The position numbers and the translations under genes were made by a program. From Flavobacteriaceae bacterium (GTDB lineage: Bacteria > Bacteroidota > Bacteroidia > Flavobacteriales > Flavobacteriaceae): a DNA stretch of 64,000 nucleotides. The stretch spans positions 124,001 to 188,000 of the forward strand of contig JAQWSN010000005.1 in NCBI GenBank assembly GCA_029243165.1, in the 5' to 3' direction. The notes below the pieces were generated by a model that ran no database searches, was not told where the DNA came from, and worked only from the letters and a program-made list of their open reading frames with translations. This document shows, piece by piece, positions 42,937 to 52,786 of the stretch. Every line of letters starts with the position of its first letter. The stretch's first letter is position 1.

Positions 42937-45567
42937 TTAAAGTGACTCCAAATTCTTTTCTAGCAAGCTGATTTTTTCTTTAGCGTCTGCTGCTTTTTTT
43001 CGTTCCAATTCGATTACTTTTTCAGGTGCATTGGCCACAAAACGTTCGTTGGATAGTTTCTTTTCCACCGATGCCAAAAAGCCACGTGTGTAGTTTAATT
43101 CTGTGATGAGCTTTTCTTTTTCTGCTTCTGGATCCTCAGCGGCTTGAGTAGGAATAAAGAGTTCTAAATTGAGAATTCGAAAACTCCCACCAACAAGATC
43201 CTCAGGAGGTGCAGTAAAATTTAGTTCAGATACTCCTCCTAATTTCATTAAACTGGACTCAAAACTAAAAGTACTTGCTTCAGTATTGATGTAAAGCACC
43301 ACACTTTCTTTGTAGGAAATATTTTTTTCTTTTCTAAAATTACGTATCCCTCCAATAATTTGCTGCGCCAACTCAAAGTTAGCAAGGAGTTTCTCATTGA
43401 AGTTTTTCGGTTTGGGCCAAGAAGCAACTGTCAGTGCCTCTTTCGGTTTACGATCTGCAATAAAGTGCCACAATTCTTCTGTGAGAAAGGGCATAAAAGG
43501 GTGGAGAATTCTCAAATTGCTTTCAAATAGTGCAATCACTTTATCATACGACTGACGATCAATCGGTTGACCATATTCAGGCTTGATCAGCTCCAACAAC
43601 CAGGAACAAAAATCATCCCATAGAAGTTTGTAAATAGACATTAAAGCATCTGAAATTCTGTATTTTTCAAAGTTTTCATCTACCCAAGCAAGTGTTTTTT
43701 GAAAGTGATTTTCATACCATTCCAAGGCCTCCTCTGAGGCTTTAGAGGCTTGTCTGCTTTCGTCTATCTCCCAACCTTCAATCAAGCGGTAAGCATTCCA
43801 GATTTTATTTGCAAAGTTTTTTCCTTGCTGGCAAAGAGACTCGTCAAAAAGCAAGTCGTTCCCTGCAGCAGAACTCAGCATCAAGCCCACACGAACCGCA
43901 TCGGCACCATAGTCTTCTATTAATTTAAGAGCATCAGGAGAATTTCCTAATTGTTTGGACATTTTACGACCTTTCTTATCTCGAACCAACCCAGTAAGAT
44001 ACACTTTAGAAAAAGGTTTTTCATCTCTAAATGCATAACCTGACATGATCATACGTGCTACCCAAAAGAATAAAATATCCGGTCCTGTTACTAAATCTTG
44101 AGTGGGATAATAGTATTGAATCTCCTTGTTCTCAGGATGTCGAATTCCATCAAAAACAGATATGGGCCACAACCATGAAGAAAACCATGTATCCAAAACA
44201 TCTTCGTCTTGTTTAAGATCTTCTAAATTCAAATCATAATTACCACTCTTTTCTTTAGCCTTTTCCAATGCCTTATCCTTATTTAAAGCCACAACGAAGT
44301 CTTCTTTACCTTTACCGAAATAATATGCCGGAATGCGTTGCCCCCACCAAAGCTGTCTAGAGATGTTCCAATCTCGAATATTTTCCATCCAGTGACGGTA
44401 TGTATTTTTAAACTTTTCAGGAAGAAGTTCAATATCATTTGAATTCAATACCGCATCTATTGCAGGTCGAGACAATTCCTTCATTTTAAGAAACCACTGA
44501 TCCGATAAGCGGGGCTCAATGACGGCCTTTGTTCGCTCTGAAATCCCCACCTTGTGCTTGTGTGGTTCTTTCTTGATCAATAAATTTTGCGCTTCTAAAT
44601 CCTTCGCTATTATTTTACGAGCCTTAAAGCGATCTAGGTCTTGATATTTTCCCCCATGTTCATTCAGAGTCCCATCAGCATTAAAAATATCAATAACTTC
44701 TAGCTTGTGTTTTTCTCCTAAAATCTTATCGTTTTGATCATGAGCTGGAGTAACTTTAAGACAGCCTGTTCCAAAATCCATCGCGACATAATCGTCTTGA
44801 ATAATGGGAATGACCCGATCCGTGAGCGGAACCCGAACTTTTTTCCCTTTTAAATGAAAATAGCGTTCGTCTTCAGGATGAACACAAATAGCTGTATCTC
44901 CCAATAAAGTTTCTGGGCGAGTGGTAGCGATAATGACATGCTGATCACTATCCACAATCTGATAGCTAATATGGTAGAGGTTTCCATCTTTTTCTTCGTA
45001 AAGCACCTCTTCATCCGAAAGGGTAGTTTGTGCTTCAGGATCCCAATTTACCATCCGATAGCCTCTGTAAATATGCCCATCGTTGTACAATTTTTCAAAA
45101 ACTTGAAGCACTGATTCAGTCATTTCAGGATCTAGTGTAAATTTAGTTCGATCCCAATCACAACTGCATCCCAGCTTTTTTAATTGTTCGAAAATAACAC
45201 CTCCGTACTCGTGTGTCCATTCCCAAGCATGGTTAAGAAAGGCTTCTCGGGTCAGAGCACTTTTATCAATACCCTCAGCTTTTAATTTTGCAACCACCTT
45301 GGCTTCTGTTGCTATGGAGGCATGGTCGGTTCCTGGAACCCAACAGGCATTAAAGCCTAACATTCGTGCTCTGCGGATAATAATATCTTGGAGCGAATTA
45401 TTTAGCATATGCCCCATATGCAAGACCCCTGTTACGTTAGGAGGGGGGATAACTATTGTGTAGGGTTCGCGTTCGTCTGGAATGGATTTGAAAAAGTTAT
45501 TCTCCTGCCAAAAGGCATACCATTTACTCTCTACCCCTTTAGCATCAAATTTGGAAGGAATTTCCAT
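42937..45567 (-). CDS. valS: Valine--tRNA ligase
   Basis: An 876-residue class I synthetase charging tRNA-Val. It has the HIGH-type motif HMGH (residues 50-53), the editing domain (ATTRPETLLGDTAI), the KMSKQ loop (GRKMSKQLGNSPD), the anticodon-binding domain and a C-terminal coiled coil rich in glutamate and lysine. The length is normal for bacteria. It starts from its own promoter on the minus strand and ends one base from psd. Confidence 0.97.
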   Translation of the reverse strand: MEIPSKFDAKGVESKWYAFWQENNFFKSIPDEREPYTIVIPPPNVTGVLHMGHMLNNSLQDIIIRRARMLGFNACWVPGTDHASIATEAKVVAKLKAEGIDKSALTREAFLNHAWEWTHEYGGVIFEQLKKLGCSCDWDRTKFTLDPEMTESVLQVFEKLYNDGHIYRGYRMVNWDPEAQTTLSDEEVLYEEKDGNLYHISYQIVDSDQHVIIATTRPETLLGDTAICVHPEDERYFHLKGKKVRVPLTDRVIPIIQDDYVAMDFGTGCLKVTPAHDQNDKILGEKHKLEVIDIFNADGTLNEHGGKYQDLDRFKARKIIAKDLEAQNLLIKKEPHKHKVGISERTKAVIEPRLSDQWFLKMKELSRPAIDAVLNSNDIELLPEKFKNTYRHWMENIRDWNISRQLWWGQRIPAYYFGKGKEDFVVALNKDKALEKAKEKSGNYDLNLEDLKQDEDVLDTWFSSWLWPISVFDGIRHPENKEIQYYYPTQDLVTGPDILFFWVARMIMSGYAFRDEKPFSKVYLTGLVRDKKGRKMSKQLGNSPDALKLIEDYGADAVRVGLMLSSAAGNDLLFDESLCQQGKNFANKIWNAYRLIEGWEIDESRQASKASEEALEWYENHFQKTLAWVDENFEKYRISDALMSIYKLLWDDFCSWLLELIKPEYGQPIDRQSYDKVIALFESNLRILHPFMPFLTEELWHFIADRKPKEALTVASWPKPKNFNEKLLANFELAQQIIGGIRNFRKEKNISYKESVVLYINTEASTFSFESSLMKLGGVSELNFTAPPEDLVGGSFRILNLELFIPTQAAEDPEAEKEKLITELNYTRGFLASVEKKLSNERFVANAPEKVIELERKKAADAKEKISLLEKNLESL

Positions 45568-45595
45568 GTGAAAATTTTGGTCTAATTTTTGTTTA

Positions 45596-45603
45596 CAAAA
45601 GTA
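45596..45603 (-). promoter_or_regulatory. Bacteroidota -7 box (TACTTTTG) of valS
   Basis: Perfect TAnnTTTG match on the minus strand, 28 bases before the valS ATG. TTTG lies at 45631-45634 (complement), 27 bases further upstream, somewhat far for a -33 box. Confidence 0.5.
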
Positions 45604-45676
45604 GCAACACTAATCTTATAAACATAATGACAAACAAATAAAGAAAATTTTTATTTTTATGTCCTAAAACCGTCTT

Positions 45677-46060
45677 ATGAAAACAATGAATTACCTCAAC
45701 GTCTTATTAATCCTGTTTAGCGTATCCTTGTATGCTCAACAAACTGCCCCTGAAATTGAATTTGAATCCACCACCATCGATTACGGCACCATCGAAAATG
45801 GAAGTGATGGAGAACGTGTATTTACCTTTACAAACAATGGAAATGCAGATTTGATTATTACACATATTCAATCTACCTGCGGATGTACCATTCCACAAAA
45901 ACCAGAAGAGCCTATTGCCCCCGGAGAAACGGGAGAGATTGTTGTCCGATACGACACCAAAAGAGTAGGACCTTTCAGAAAAACGATTACGGTATCTACC
46001 AATCAAGAAAACAATTCAATCATTGCTTTAAAACTTAAAGGAACGGTACTTCCCAACTAA
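45677..46060 (+). CDS. DUF1573 domain exported protein
   Basis: A 127-residue protein with a signal peptide (ending SLYAQ, residue 21) and one Ig-like DUF1573 domain (STTIDYGTIENGSDGERVFTF, then TCGCTIPQKPEEPIAPGETGEI and PFRKTITV). Such proteins are abundant in Bacteroidota and thought to be periplasmic or surface beta-sandwiches with unknown function. It is transcribed alone, between valS and an aminotransferase gene. Confidence 0.87.
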   Translation: MKTMNYLNVLLILFSVSLYAQQTAPEIEFESTTIDYGTIENGSDGERVFTFTNNGNADLIITHIQSTCGCTIPQKPEEPIAPGETGEIVVRYDTKRVGPFRKTITVSTNQENNSIIALKLKGTVLPN

Positions 46061-46142
46061 ATACAAGACTTTAAACGCTCTGAAAATCTTTAAAATTTTT
46101 ATCAACGCTAAAATATTGGTTCGTGGCGTGCTAAAAACCTCA

Positions 46143-46150
46143 TAATTTTG
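46143..46150 (+). promoter_or_regulatory. Bacteroidota -7 box (TAATTTTG) of the aminotransferase-murB pair
   Basis: Perfect TAnnTTTG match 24 bases before the ATG. A TTGG at 46116-46119 lies about 23 bases upstream and could be the -33 box. Confidence 0.5.
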
Positions 46151-46174
46151 CATTTTTGCAACTTTATTTGACTC

Positions 46175-47374
46175 ATGCCACAATTATCCAAAAAAGGAAT
46201 TGATCTTCCCACCTCACCGATTAGAAAACTTGTCGTTTATTCTGAGCAAGCCAAAGCAAACGGAATTGATGTTCTGCATTTAAACATTGGTCAGCCTGAT
46301 ATTGCAGCTCCAAAAGAAGCAACAGCAGCGGTGAAGCATTCAAATTTGGATTTATTGCCTTACGGTCCTTCGCAAGGCACCCTTTCTTACCGAGAAAAAT
46401 TAGTTGATTATTATGATAAACACCAAATCAATATTTCAACTGAGGACATTATTGTCACTACTGGAGCCAGCGAAGCTCTTACTTTTGCCCTCAATGTAAT
46501 CTGTGATGCAGGAGATGAAATTATTATCCCTGAACCGTTTTACGCAAACTACAATGGTTTTGCAAGCGCCGCTAGTGTCCGAGTAGTTCCCGTGATTTCA
46601 GAATTCCATGCTCAATTTCAACTCCCCGCATTAGAAAATATCAGCGGAAAAATTAGTGCCAAAACCAAAGCCATTCTTCTCTGCAACCCAAGCAATCCAA
46701 CAGGATATGTTTACAGTCAAAAAGAGGTGGACACCCTCTGTGAATTAGCTATTAAACACGATATTTTTCTGATTGTGGATGAAGTGTATCGAGAATTTAT
46801 TCACGGTTCAGAGCCTCATTATTCTGTTTTAAACAACGAAAGTGCAAGCGACCACACTGTTATGATCGACTCTGTTTCCAAACGTTACAGTATGTGTGGC
46901 GCACGGGTAGGTTCCCTTGTTTCTAGAAATAAAGAATTAATCCAAAACGTATTAAAATTTGCGCATCTAAGACTTTCACCTCCCACTTATGCACTCATAG
47001 CAAGTGAAGCAGCACTTTCAGCTCCAGAGAGTTATTTGAAGGGAGTAATAAAAGAGTACACCCAAAGAAGAAATGTACTGATCAAACATTTGGAGCAAAT
47101 TCCAAATGTTCAAGTATCACATCCTATGGGTGCTTTTTATTGCATCGCAAAATTGCCAGTGGACGATGCTGAGGAATTTTCTAAATTTTTACTCACCGAT
47201 TTTAATTTAAACAATCAAACGGTAATGCTAGCCCCTGCCAAAGGGTTCTATTCTTCCCCTAACGTAGGTCTCAATGAAGTTCGAATTGCCTTTATTCTGG
47301 ATCAGGAAAAACTGATCCTTGCGGCAACTATTTTAGAAAAAGCATTGGAAGCCTACAAGAAATTTGTACCTTGA
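46175..47374 (+). CDS. Class I/II pyridoxal-phosphate aminotransferase
   Basis: A 399-residue fold-type I aminotransferase. The cofactor lysine is in DSVSKRYSMCGARVG; the aspartate in IVDEVYREF, the asparagine in CNPSNPTGYV, and a C-terminal arginine in EVRIAF follow the aspartate-aminotransferase pattern. The substrate (aspartate, aromatic or other amino acids) cannot be fixed. It is 3 bases from murB and shares its promoter; a link to peptidoglycan amino acid supply is possible but unproven. Confidence 0.87.
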   Translation: MPQLSKKGIDLPTSPIRKLVVYSEQAKANGIDVLHLNIGQPDIAAPKEATAAVKHSNLDLLPYGPSQGTLSYREKLVDYYDKHQINISTEDIIVTTGASEALTFALNVICDAGDEIIIPEPFYANYNGFASAASVRVVPVISEFHAQFQLPALENISGKISAKTKAILLCNPSNPTGYVYSQKEVDTLCELAIKHDIFLIVDEVYREFIHGSEPHYSVLNNESASDHTVMIDSVSKRYSMCGARVGSLVSRNKELIQNVLKFAHLRLSPPTYALIASEAALSAPESYLKGVIKEYTQRRNVLIKHLEQIPNVQVSHPMGAFYCIAKLPVDDAEEFSKFLLTDFNLNNQTVMLAPAKGFYSSPNVGLNEVRIAFILDQEKLILAATILEKALEAYKKFVP

Positions 47375-47377
47375 ATC

Positions 47378-48385
47378 ATGCTCAAATTTAAAGAGAACAT
47401 TTCTTTAAAGCCCTACAACACCTTTGGGATTGATGTCCAGACAAAATACTTTTTTAAAATCACAAAGGCTACAGAGTTAAAAAATATTCTCACTCAAAAC
47501 AAAGAACTTCCATTTCAAATTTTAGGAGGAGGAAGCAACATCTTATTCACTAAAAATTTTGAAGGACTCACCTTGCTTATTGACACCAAAGGCATTGAAC
47601 TCATAGCAGAAAATACCGAAACGGTTGTCGTCGAAGTACAAGCCGGAGAAAACTGGCATGACTTTGTTTGTTGGTGTTTAGACCATGATTACGGTGGTGT
47701 AGAAAATCTAGCACTAATTCCAGGTAGTGTTGGTGCTGCTCCCATTCAAAACATTGGTGCCTATGGAGTAGAATTGACCTCTGTGTTCAAATCTTGTAAA
47801 ACCCTAGACCTTAATACCTTTGAAGAAAAAAAAATTCTTAAAAAAGAGTGTGAATTCGATTACAGATCTTCCATATTTAAAACACATCAAAAAGGAAAAC
47901 AAATCATCACCTCCGTATGTTTTGAACTTCAAAAACCCCCACACCGTTTAAAGCTTTCCTATGGTGCATTAAAAGCCAAGTTTGCAGACTTTTCACCCAG
48001 CATTCAACAAGTTGCAGCTGCGGTAACTGACATTCGAGAATCAAAACTACCCAATCCAAAAATTTTGGGAAATAGCGGCAGCTTTTTCAAAAACCCACTA
48101 ATCTCAAAATCACATTACGAAAAACTCAAAAATAAACATCCTGAGCTTCCTTCTTACCCAGCACTTGCGGATCAGCTAAAAGTACCCGCTGCATGGCTTA
48201 TTGATCAATTAGGATTTAAAGGAACCGCTCATGGAAATGCTGCTGTTCATGAAAAACAAGCTTTAGTTTTAGTAAATCTAGGCAATGCAAAAGGAAGCGA
48301 AATCTTAGCTTTAGCTCAAAAAATTCAAGCAGAGGTTAAAAAAGTTTTTGCTATCACACTCGAAATGGAGGTAAATGTTCTTTAA
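47378..48385 (+). CDS. murB: UDP-N-acetylmuramate dehydrogenase
   Basis: A 335-residue FAD enzyme that reduces enolpyruvyl-UDP-GlcNAc to UDP-MurNAc. The FAD motifs ILGGGSNILFT and the PGSVGAAPIQNIGAYGVE segment are conserved; the catalytic serine lies in GNSGSFFKNP and the C-terminal glutamate in the final EMEVNVL. The type I length (about 335) fits. It ends 13 bases from the convergent dtd gene. Confidence 0.95.
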   Translation: MLKFKENISLKPYNTFGIDVQTKYFFKITKATELKNILTQNKELPFQILGGGSNILFTKNFEGLTLLIDTKGIELIAENTETVVVEVQAGENWHDFVCWCLDHDYGGVENLALIPGSVGAAPIQNIGAYGVELTSVFKSCKTLDLNTFEEKKILKKECEFDYRSSIFKTHQKGKQIITSVCFELQKPPHRLKLSYGALKAKFADFSPSIQQVAAAVTDIRESKLPNPKILGNSGSFFKNPLISKSHYEKLKNKHPELPSYPALADQLKVPAAWLIDQLGFKGTAHGNAAVHEKQALVLVNLGNAKGSEILALAQKIQAEVKKVFAITLEMEVNVL

Positions 48386-48398
48386 AAGTTACGCATTA

Positions 48399-48851
48399 TT
48401 ACTCCTTGTTTTTTGAGTCTATCCAAAGAGTAACAGGACCGTCATTTTCAAGGGCTACTTGCATCATCGCTCCAAAAGTTCCCGTTGCCACTTTAGTTCC
48501 CAATACCGCTTCAGACTTTTTAACAAAAGACTCATAAAGCGGAATAGCATGTTCGTGATTTGCAGCTCTTATGTAAGAAGGGCGATTCCCTTTTTTAGTT
48601 GCAGCCATAAGGGTAAATTGACTCACCACCATCAATTCACCTTGAACATCTAATAAAGACTTGTTCATCACTCCATTCGCGTCTTCAAAAATACGCAAGT
48701 TCAACACCTTATTGACTAGCCAATCCACATCAGTTGTGTCATCTGCCATTTCAATTCCTAATAAAACTAAAATGCCTGAACCGATGTTTTCTGTACTTTT
48801 TTGTTCTATTGTCACTTGGGCTTTACGCACTCTTTGAATCACTACTCTCAT
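48399..48851 (-). CDS. dtd: D-aminoacyl-tRNA deacylase
   Basis: A 150-residue enzyme that removes D-amino acids wrongly attached to tRNA. The two family motifs are present: SQFTLMAATKKGNRPSY and GTFGAMMQVALENDGPVT, the latter holding the cross-subunit GP motif (NDGP). It follows rsgA by nine bases on the minus strand, so both are likely on one transcript concerned with translation quality. Confidence 0.95.
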   Translation of the reverse strand: MRVVIQRVRKAQVTIEQKSTENIGSGILVLLGIEMADDTTDVDWLVNKVLNLRIFEDANGVMNKSLLDVQGELMVVSQFTLMAATKKGNRPSYIRAANHEHAIPLYESFVKKSEAVLGTKVATGTFGAMMQVALENDGPVTLWIDSKNKE

Positions 48852-48860
48852 GTCTTTTTT

Positions 48861-49787
48861 TTAACGATATGTTGAATCATTTTCTAACATTTGTAAGTAG
48901 TTTTGATATCGTGTCTCTGCAACTGCTCCGTTATTCAATGCATCAATAACAGCACATTGAGGCTCATTTTGATGCAGGCAATTGTGAAACTTACAGTCTG
49001 ATTTTAACGCGATAAATTCTGGGAAATAATTTCCAATTTCTTCAAGTTTCATATCCACCACACCAAAGCCTTTGATGCCCGGGGTGTCAATTAACTTCAT
49101 TCCTTTGGGCAAGGAAAACATTTCTGCAAAAGTAGTGGTATGAATACCCTGCTGGTGTTGCTCAGAAATCGCAGCAGTTTTTAATTTTAAATCGGGAGCT
49201 AAAGCATTGATTAATGTAGATTTCCCAACACCACTATGACCTGAAAACATACTTACTTTGTCATGCATCATCATTTCAATTTCTGAAAGATTTATTCCAT
49301 CTGTTGCTGATATTTTTAAGGTTTTGTATCCTACTTTATCATAAATAGTAGCCAAGCGATCAATTTCTTTTTCTTGATTTGGAGTACAGGTATCCAACTT
49401 ATTAAATACTAATATCGCAGGAATTTGGTAAGCTTCAGCAGTTACTAAAAAACGATCGATAAAGGCAGTAAAAGTAGGAGGGTTATGAAGTGTAATGAGC
49501 AAAAAAACTTGGTCAATATTTGAGGCAATTATGTGTGTTTGCTTAGATAAATTTACTGACTTTCTAACGATGTAATTTTGGCGTTCTTCAATTGCCACTA
49601 TGGTTCCCTCGGGCTCTGAAGCGTGCTGATCGACTTCAAAAAAAATACGATCTCCAACAGCAACAGGGTTCGTGCTTTTAATTCCTTTTAAGCGAAGTTT
49701 TCCTTTAATTCTACAGGCATAAAAGATACCTTCAGATTCAACTGTGTACCAACTCCCTGTAGATCTAAAAACGAGGCCTTTTTTCAA
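48861..49787 (-). CDS. rsgA: Ribosome small subunit GTPase RsgA
   Basis: A 308-residue circularly permuted GTPase that helps mature the 30S subunit. It has an N-terminal OB fold, then NKLD (G4), GHSGVGKST (G1), DTPGIKGF (G3) and a C-terminal zinc knuckle (DCKFHNCLHQNEPQC). The start is TTG: no ATG is available and the N-terminus (KGLVFRSTGSWYTV) matches relatives. A near-consensus box (TTACTTTG, minus strand) is 12 bases upstream. Confidence 0.94.
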   Translation of the reverse strand: MKKGLVFRSTGSWYTVESEGIFYACRIKGKLRLKGIKSTNPVAVGDRIFFEVDQHASEPEGTIVAIEERQNYIVRKSVNLSKQTHIIASNIDQVFLLITLHNPPTFTAFIDRFLVTAEAYQIPAILVFNKLDTCTPNQEKEIDRLATIYDKVGYKTLKISATDGINLSEIEMMMHDKVSMFSGHSGVGKSTLINALAPDLKLKTAAISEQHQQGIHTTTFAEMFSLPKGMKLIDTPGIKGFGVVDMKLEEIGNYFPEFIALKSDCKFHNCLHQNEPQCAVIDALNNGAVAETRYQNYLQMLENDSTYR

Positions 49788-49854
49788 CTCTTTTTTTACA
49801 AAGTAACAGTTTTTTTTTCAGCTAAGCGGATTTAACGGAGAGCGGACAAATTTG

Positions 49855-49862
49855 TATCTTTG
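49855..49862 (+). promoter_or_regulatory. Bacteroidota -7 box (TATCTTTG) of gpmI
   Basis: Perfect TAnnTTTG match 11 bases before the gpmI ATG, in an 86-base region divergent from rsgA. Confidence 0.55.
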
Positions 49863-49873
49863 AAAAAAAATTA

Positions 49874-51394
49874 ATGGCCCAAAAAACACTCTTAATGATC
49901 TTAGATGGCTGGGGAAATGCCCCAGATCCAAAAGTATCTGCTTTAGATCAAGCTCACACCCCTTACATTGATTCACTCTATCAAAATTACGCTTCTAACA
50001 CCCTTCGAACCGATGGTATTCATGTTGGTTTACCCGAAGGACAAATGGGAAATAGCGAAGTAGGCCATATGAACTTAGGTGCTGGAAGAATTGTTTATCA
50101 AGATTTAGCAAAGATAAATTTGGCTGTAGATAATAATGAGCTTCAAAACGAAAAAGTATTAATTGAGAGTTTGGAGTACGCCAAGAAAGAAAATAAAAAA
50201 ATACACCTTTTAGGTTTACTCTCAGACGGAGGGGTGCATTCACACATCAAACATCTAGGGGGCCTGATCGATTTAATAGAAAAATACGAACTCCCCAAAG
50301 TGTATCTTCATGCCTTTACTGATGGCCGAGATGTTGATCCACAATCTGGAAAAGGGTTTGTAAATCAAATTGAAAATAAACTCATTGGTAAAAACACGGT
50401 ATTTGCTTCTTTGATAGGACGCTATTATGCTATGGATCGTGATCAACGTTGGGAACGAGTAAAACTAGCTTACGATCTTTTGGTTCACGGGAAAGGAAAT
50501 GCTTCTTCCAACTTCGAAGAAAGTTTACAAAAAAGTTATGATGATGGCATTACCGATGAATTTATTAAGCCCTTGGTTAAACTAAATGACAACGGAAAAG
50601 CGATTGGGAAAATTGAGGAAGGTGACGTAGTTCTATTCTTTAACTTTAGAACGGATCGTGGAAGAGAACTCACTCAAGTTCTTTCTCAACAAGCCTTTCC
50701 AGAACATGAAATGCAGCCACTTGATTTATTTTACGTAACACTCACCAATTACGACGAATCGTTTAAGGGAGTAAAGGTTGTATTTGATAAAGATAACCTT
50801 CAAGACACCTTGGGCGAAGTTTTGGCTCGGGCAGGAAAAACACAAGTGCGCATCGCAGAAACTGAAAAATATCCTCACGTTACTTTCTTTTTTAACGGAG
50901 GAAGAGAAGTTCCTTTTGAAGGAGAAGAAAGAATTTTATGCCCGTCGCCTAAAGTGGCAACCTATGACCTCAAACCAGAAATGAGCGCATTTGAAATTCG
51001 TGATGCTATCGTTGAAAAAATTAAAAATGACCCCCCAGATTTTATCTGTTTAAATTTTGCAAATCCAGATATGGTTGGGCATACTGGTGATTTACAGGCT
51101 GCCATTAAAGCGTGTGAGGCAGTGGACAGTTGTGCAAGAGCAGTGTTAGACACAGCGCTCGAAAAAGGTTATGCTAGTTTAGTTATTGCTGATCATGGAA
51201 ATTGTGAAACGATGATCAATCCAGATGGAAGTCCTAACACCGCACACACCACTAATCCTGTCCCAGTCATTTTAGTTGATCCCGAGAAAAAAGAAATCCA
51301 TTCAGGAATATTAGGGGACATTGCCCCTACCATACTCGATTTAATGGGGGTAGCAAAACCTGAAACCATGACCCAAAAATCTTTACTCCTTTAA
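49874..51394 (+). CDS. gpmI: 2,3-bisphosphoglycerate-independent phosphoglycerate mutase
   Basis: A 506-residue glycolytic enzyme converting 3- to 2-phosphoglycerate without a bisphospho cofactor. The catalytic serine S61 is in GNSEVGHMNLG; metal residues are in the opening LMILDGWG and in IADHGNCETM and NTAHTTNPVP. Length and fold are standard for the manganese-dependent type. It heads an operon with a thioredoxin-like lipoprotein two bases downstream. Confidence 0.97.
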   Translation: MAQKTLLMILDGWGNAPDPKVSALDQAHTPYIDSLYQNYASNTLRTDGIHVGLPEGQMGNSEVGHMNLGAGRIVYQDLAKINLAVDNNELQNEKVLIESLEYAKKENKKIHLLGLLSDGGVHSHIKHLGGLIDLIEKYELPKVYLHAFTDGRDVDPQSGKGFVNQIENKLIGKNTVFASLIGRYYAMDRDQRWERVKLAYDLLVHGKGNASSNFEESLQKSYDDGITDEFIKPLVKLNDNGKAIGKIEEGDVVLFFNFRTDRGRELTQVLSQQAFPEHEMQPLDLFYVTLTNYDESFKGVKVVFDKDNLQDTLGEVLARAGKTQVRIAETEKYPHVTFFFNGGREVPFEGEERILCPSPKVATYDLKPEMSAFEIRDAIVEKIKNDPPDFICLNFANPDMVGHTGDLQAAIKACEAVDSCARAVLDTALEKGYASLVIADHGNCETMINPDGSPNTAHTTNPVPVILVDPEKKEIHSGILGDIAPTILDLMGVAKPETMTQKSLLL

Positions 51395-51396
51395 TT

Positions 51397-51960
51397 ATGA
51401 AATATTTTGTTCTATCACTCTTTTTAAGCCTTGCGATTGTTAGTTGCAATCAATCCCAAACTCCGAAATACAGTTCTAAGCCTATGGATGTTAAAACCTT
51501 GGTTGGTGAAGAAGGAGAAACGGTTGTTCTGGGCTACATGAATAGGGCAAACCTCAACACAGATGAATTTTTAGCTTGGTTTCAATCAGAATACGATCAA
51601 CTCAAAATTCCTGAAGGATGGGTTGAACAGCACGCACCTCTTGCTAAAAATTTGACATTCAAGCTGTTTCTTGGAACTTGGTGTGGGGATACCCAAAGAG
51701 AATTAGGCGGAATGTTTAAACTTTTAGATGCATTAGGAATCTCCGAAGATCAAATAGAAATGTATGGTGTTTCAGAAGCAAAAGACAGTCCTCTTGGTTA
51801 TGAAAAAGAGTATGACATCTTAAATATTCCGACACTGATCTTTTTTGAAAATGGAAAAGAAAACAACCGGATTGTAGAATTTCCCGTAGAGAGTATGGTT
51901 GAAGATTTTTCTAAAATATTGAAAAAAGAAGCCTACAAAGACGCTTACGCCGATTTCTGA
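51397..51960 (+). CDS. Thioredoxin-fold lipoprotein
   Basis: A 187-residue protein with a lipoprotein signal (IVSC, C17) and a thioredoxin-like domain. The active-site motif is WCGDTQREL, with only one cysteine; the usual second cysteine of CxxC is replaced by threonine. It therefore may act as a monothiol enzyme or bind rather than reduce disulfides. It sits two bases after gpmI and one base before map, clearly in one operon. The role is unknown. Confidence 0.85.
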   Translation: MKYFVLSLFLSLAIVSCNQSQTPKYSSKPMDVKTLVGEEGETVVLGYMNRANLNTDEFLAWFQSEYDQLKIPEGWVEQHAPLAKNLTFKLFLGTWCGDTQRELGGMFKLLDALGISEDQIEMYGVSEAKDSPLGYEKEYDILNIPTLIFFENGKENNRIVEFPVESMVEDFSKILKKEAYKDAYADF

Positions 51961-51961
51961 T

Positions 51962-52786
51962 ATGTCTGGAATAATATTAAAAACTCGAGAGGAAATCGAA
52001 TTAATGCGTGAAAGTGCACTAGTTGTTTCCAAAACCTTAGGGATGTTGGCTTCAGAAATTAAGCCTGGGGTTAGTACTTTGTCTCTGGATACACTTGCTC
52101 ACGATTTCATCAAAGACCAAGGCGCAGAGCCGGGTTTTCTAGGGCTCTATGATTTTCCAAATACCCTTTGCATGAGTCCCAATGCACAAGTTGTACACGG
52201 CATACCCAATGATCAACCCCTTAAGGAGGGCGATATCATTTCTATTGATTGTGGTGCACTCAAAAATGGTTTTTATGGAGACCATGCCTACACCTTTGCG
52301 GTAGGAGAAATCTCTGAGGAAACTAAAAAACTTCTTCGCATAACGAAAGAATCACTTTACGAAGGCATCAAAGCCTTTCAATTGAACAACCGAATTGGCG
52401 ATTTAGGCTATGCAATTCAGAATTATTGTGAAAGGGAAGGCTATGGAGTTGTTCGCGAATTGGTAGGTCACGGACTGGGAACAATCATGCACGAAGCCCC
52501 AGAAGTGCCAAATTACGGGAAACGAGGACGGGGAAAAAAATTCTTAAATGGAATGGTTTTGGCAATTGAACCCATGATCAATATGGGAACACATCGGATC
52601 AAGCAACTCAAAGACGGCTGGACCATACTTACTGCCGATGGAAAACCATCTGCTCATTTTGAACACAACGTAGCTCTTGTCGATGGAAAGCCCGAACTGC
52701 TTTCTACTTTTGAATACATTTACAAAGCATTATGTATTTCTAGCGAGGAAGAGTATCCCTTTCGTGCACAGCCTTTGGTGCTATGA
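51962..52786 (+). CDS. map: Type I methionine aminopeptidase
   Basis: A 274-residue peptidase removing the initiator methionine from new proteins. The two metal centres are in place: D in SIDCGALKNGFYGDHAYT, H in VGHGLGTIMHEAPEVPNYG, E in AIEPMI and EHNVALVDG. It lacks an N-terminal extension, as in the bacterial form. It overlaps the next gene by four bases (ATGA). Confidence 0.96.
   Translation: MSGIILKTREEIELMRESALVVSKTLGMLASEIKPGVSTLSLDTLAHDFIKDQGAEPGFLGLYDFPNTLCMSPNAQVVHGIPNDQPLKEGDIISIDCGALKNGFYGDHAYTFAVGEISEETKKLLRITKESLYEGIKAFQLNNRIGDLGYAIQNYCEREGYGVVRELVGHGLGTIMHEAPEVPNYGKRGRGKKFLNGMVLAIEPMINMGTHRIKQLKDGWTILTADGKPSAHFEHNVALVDGKPELLSTFEYIYKALCISSEEEYPFRAQPLVL

Noticed and set aside
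45568-45676. Possible T-box or attenuator before valS
   Set aside because: Only 28 bases separate the promoter box from the ATG, and no specifier or terminator hairpin is present.
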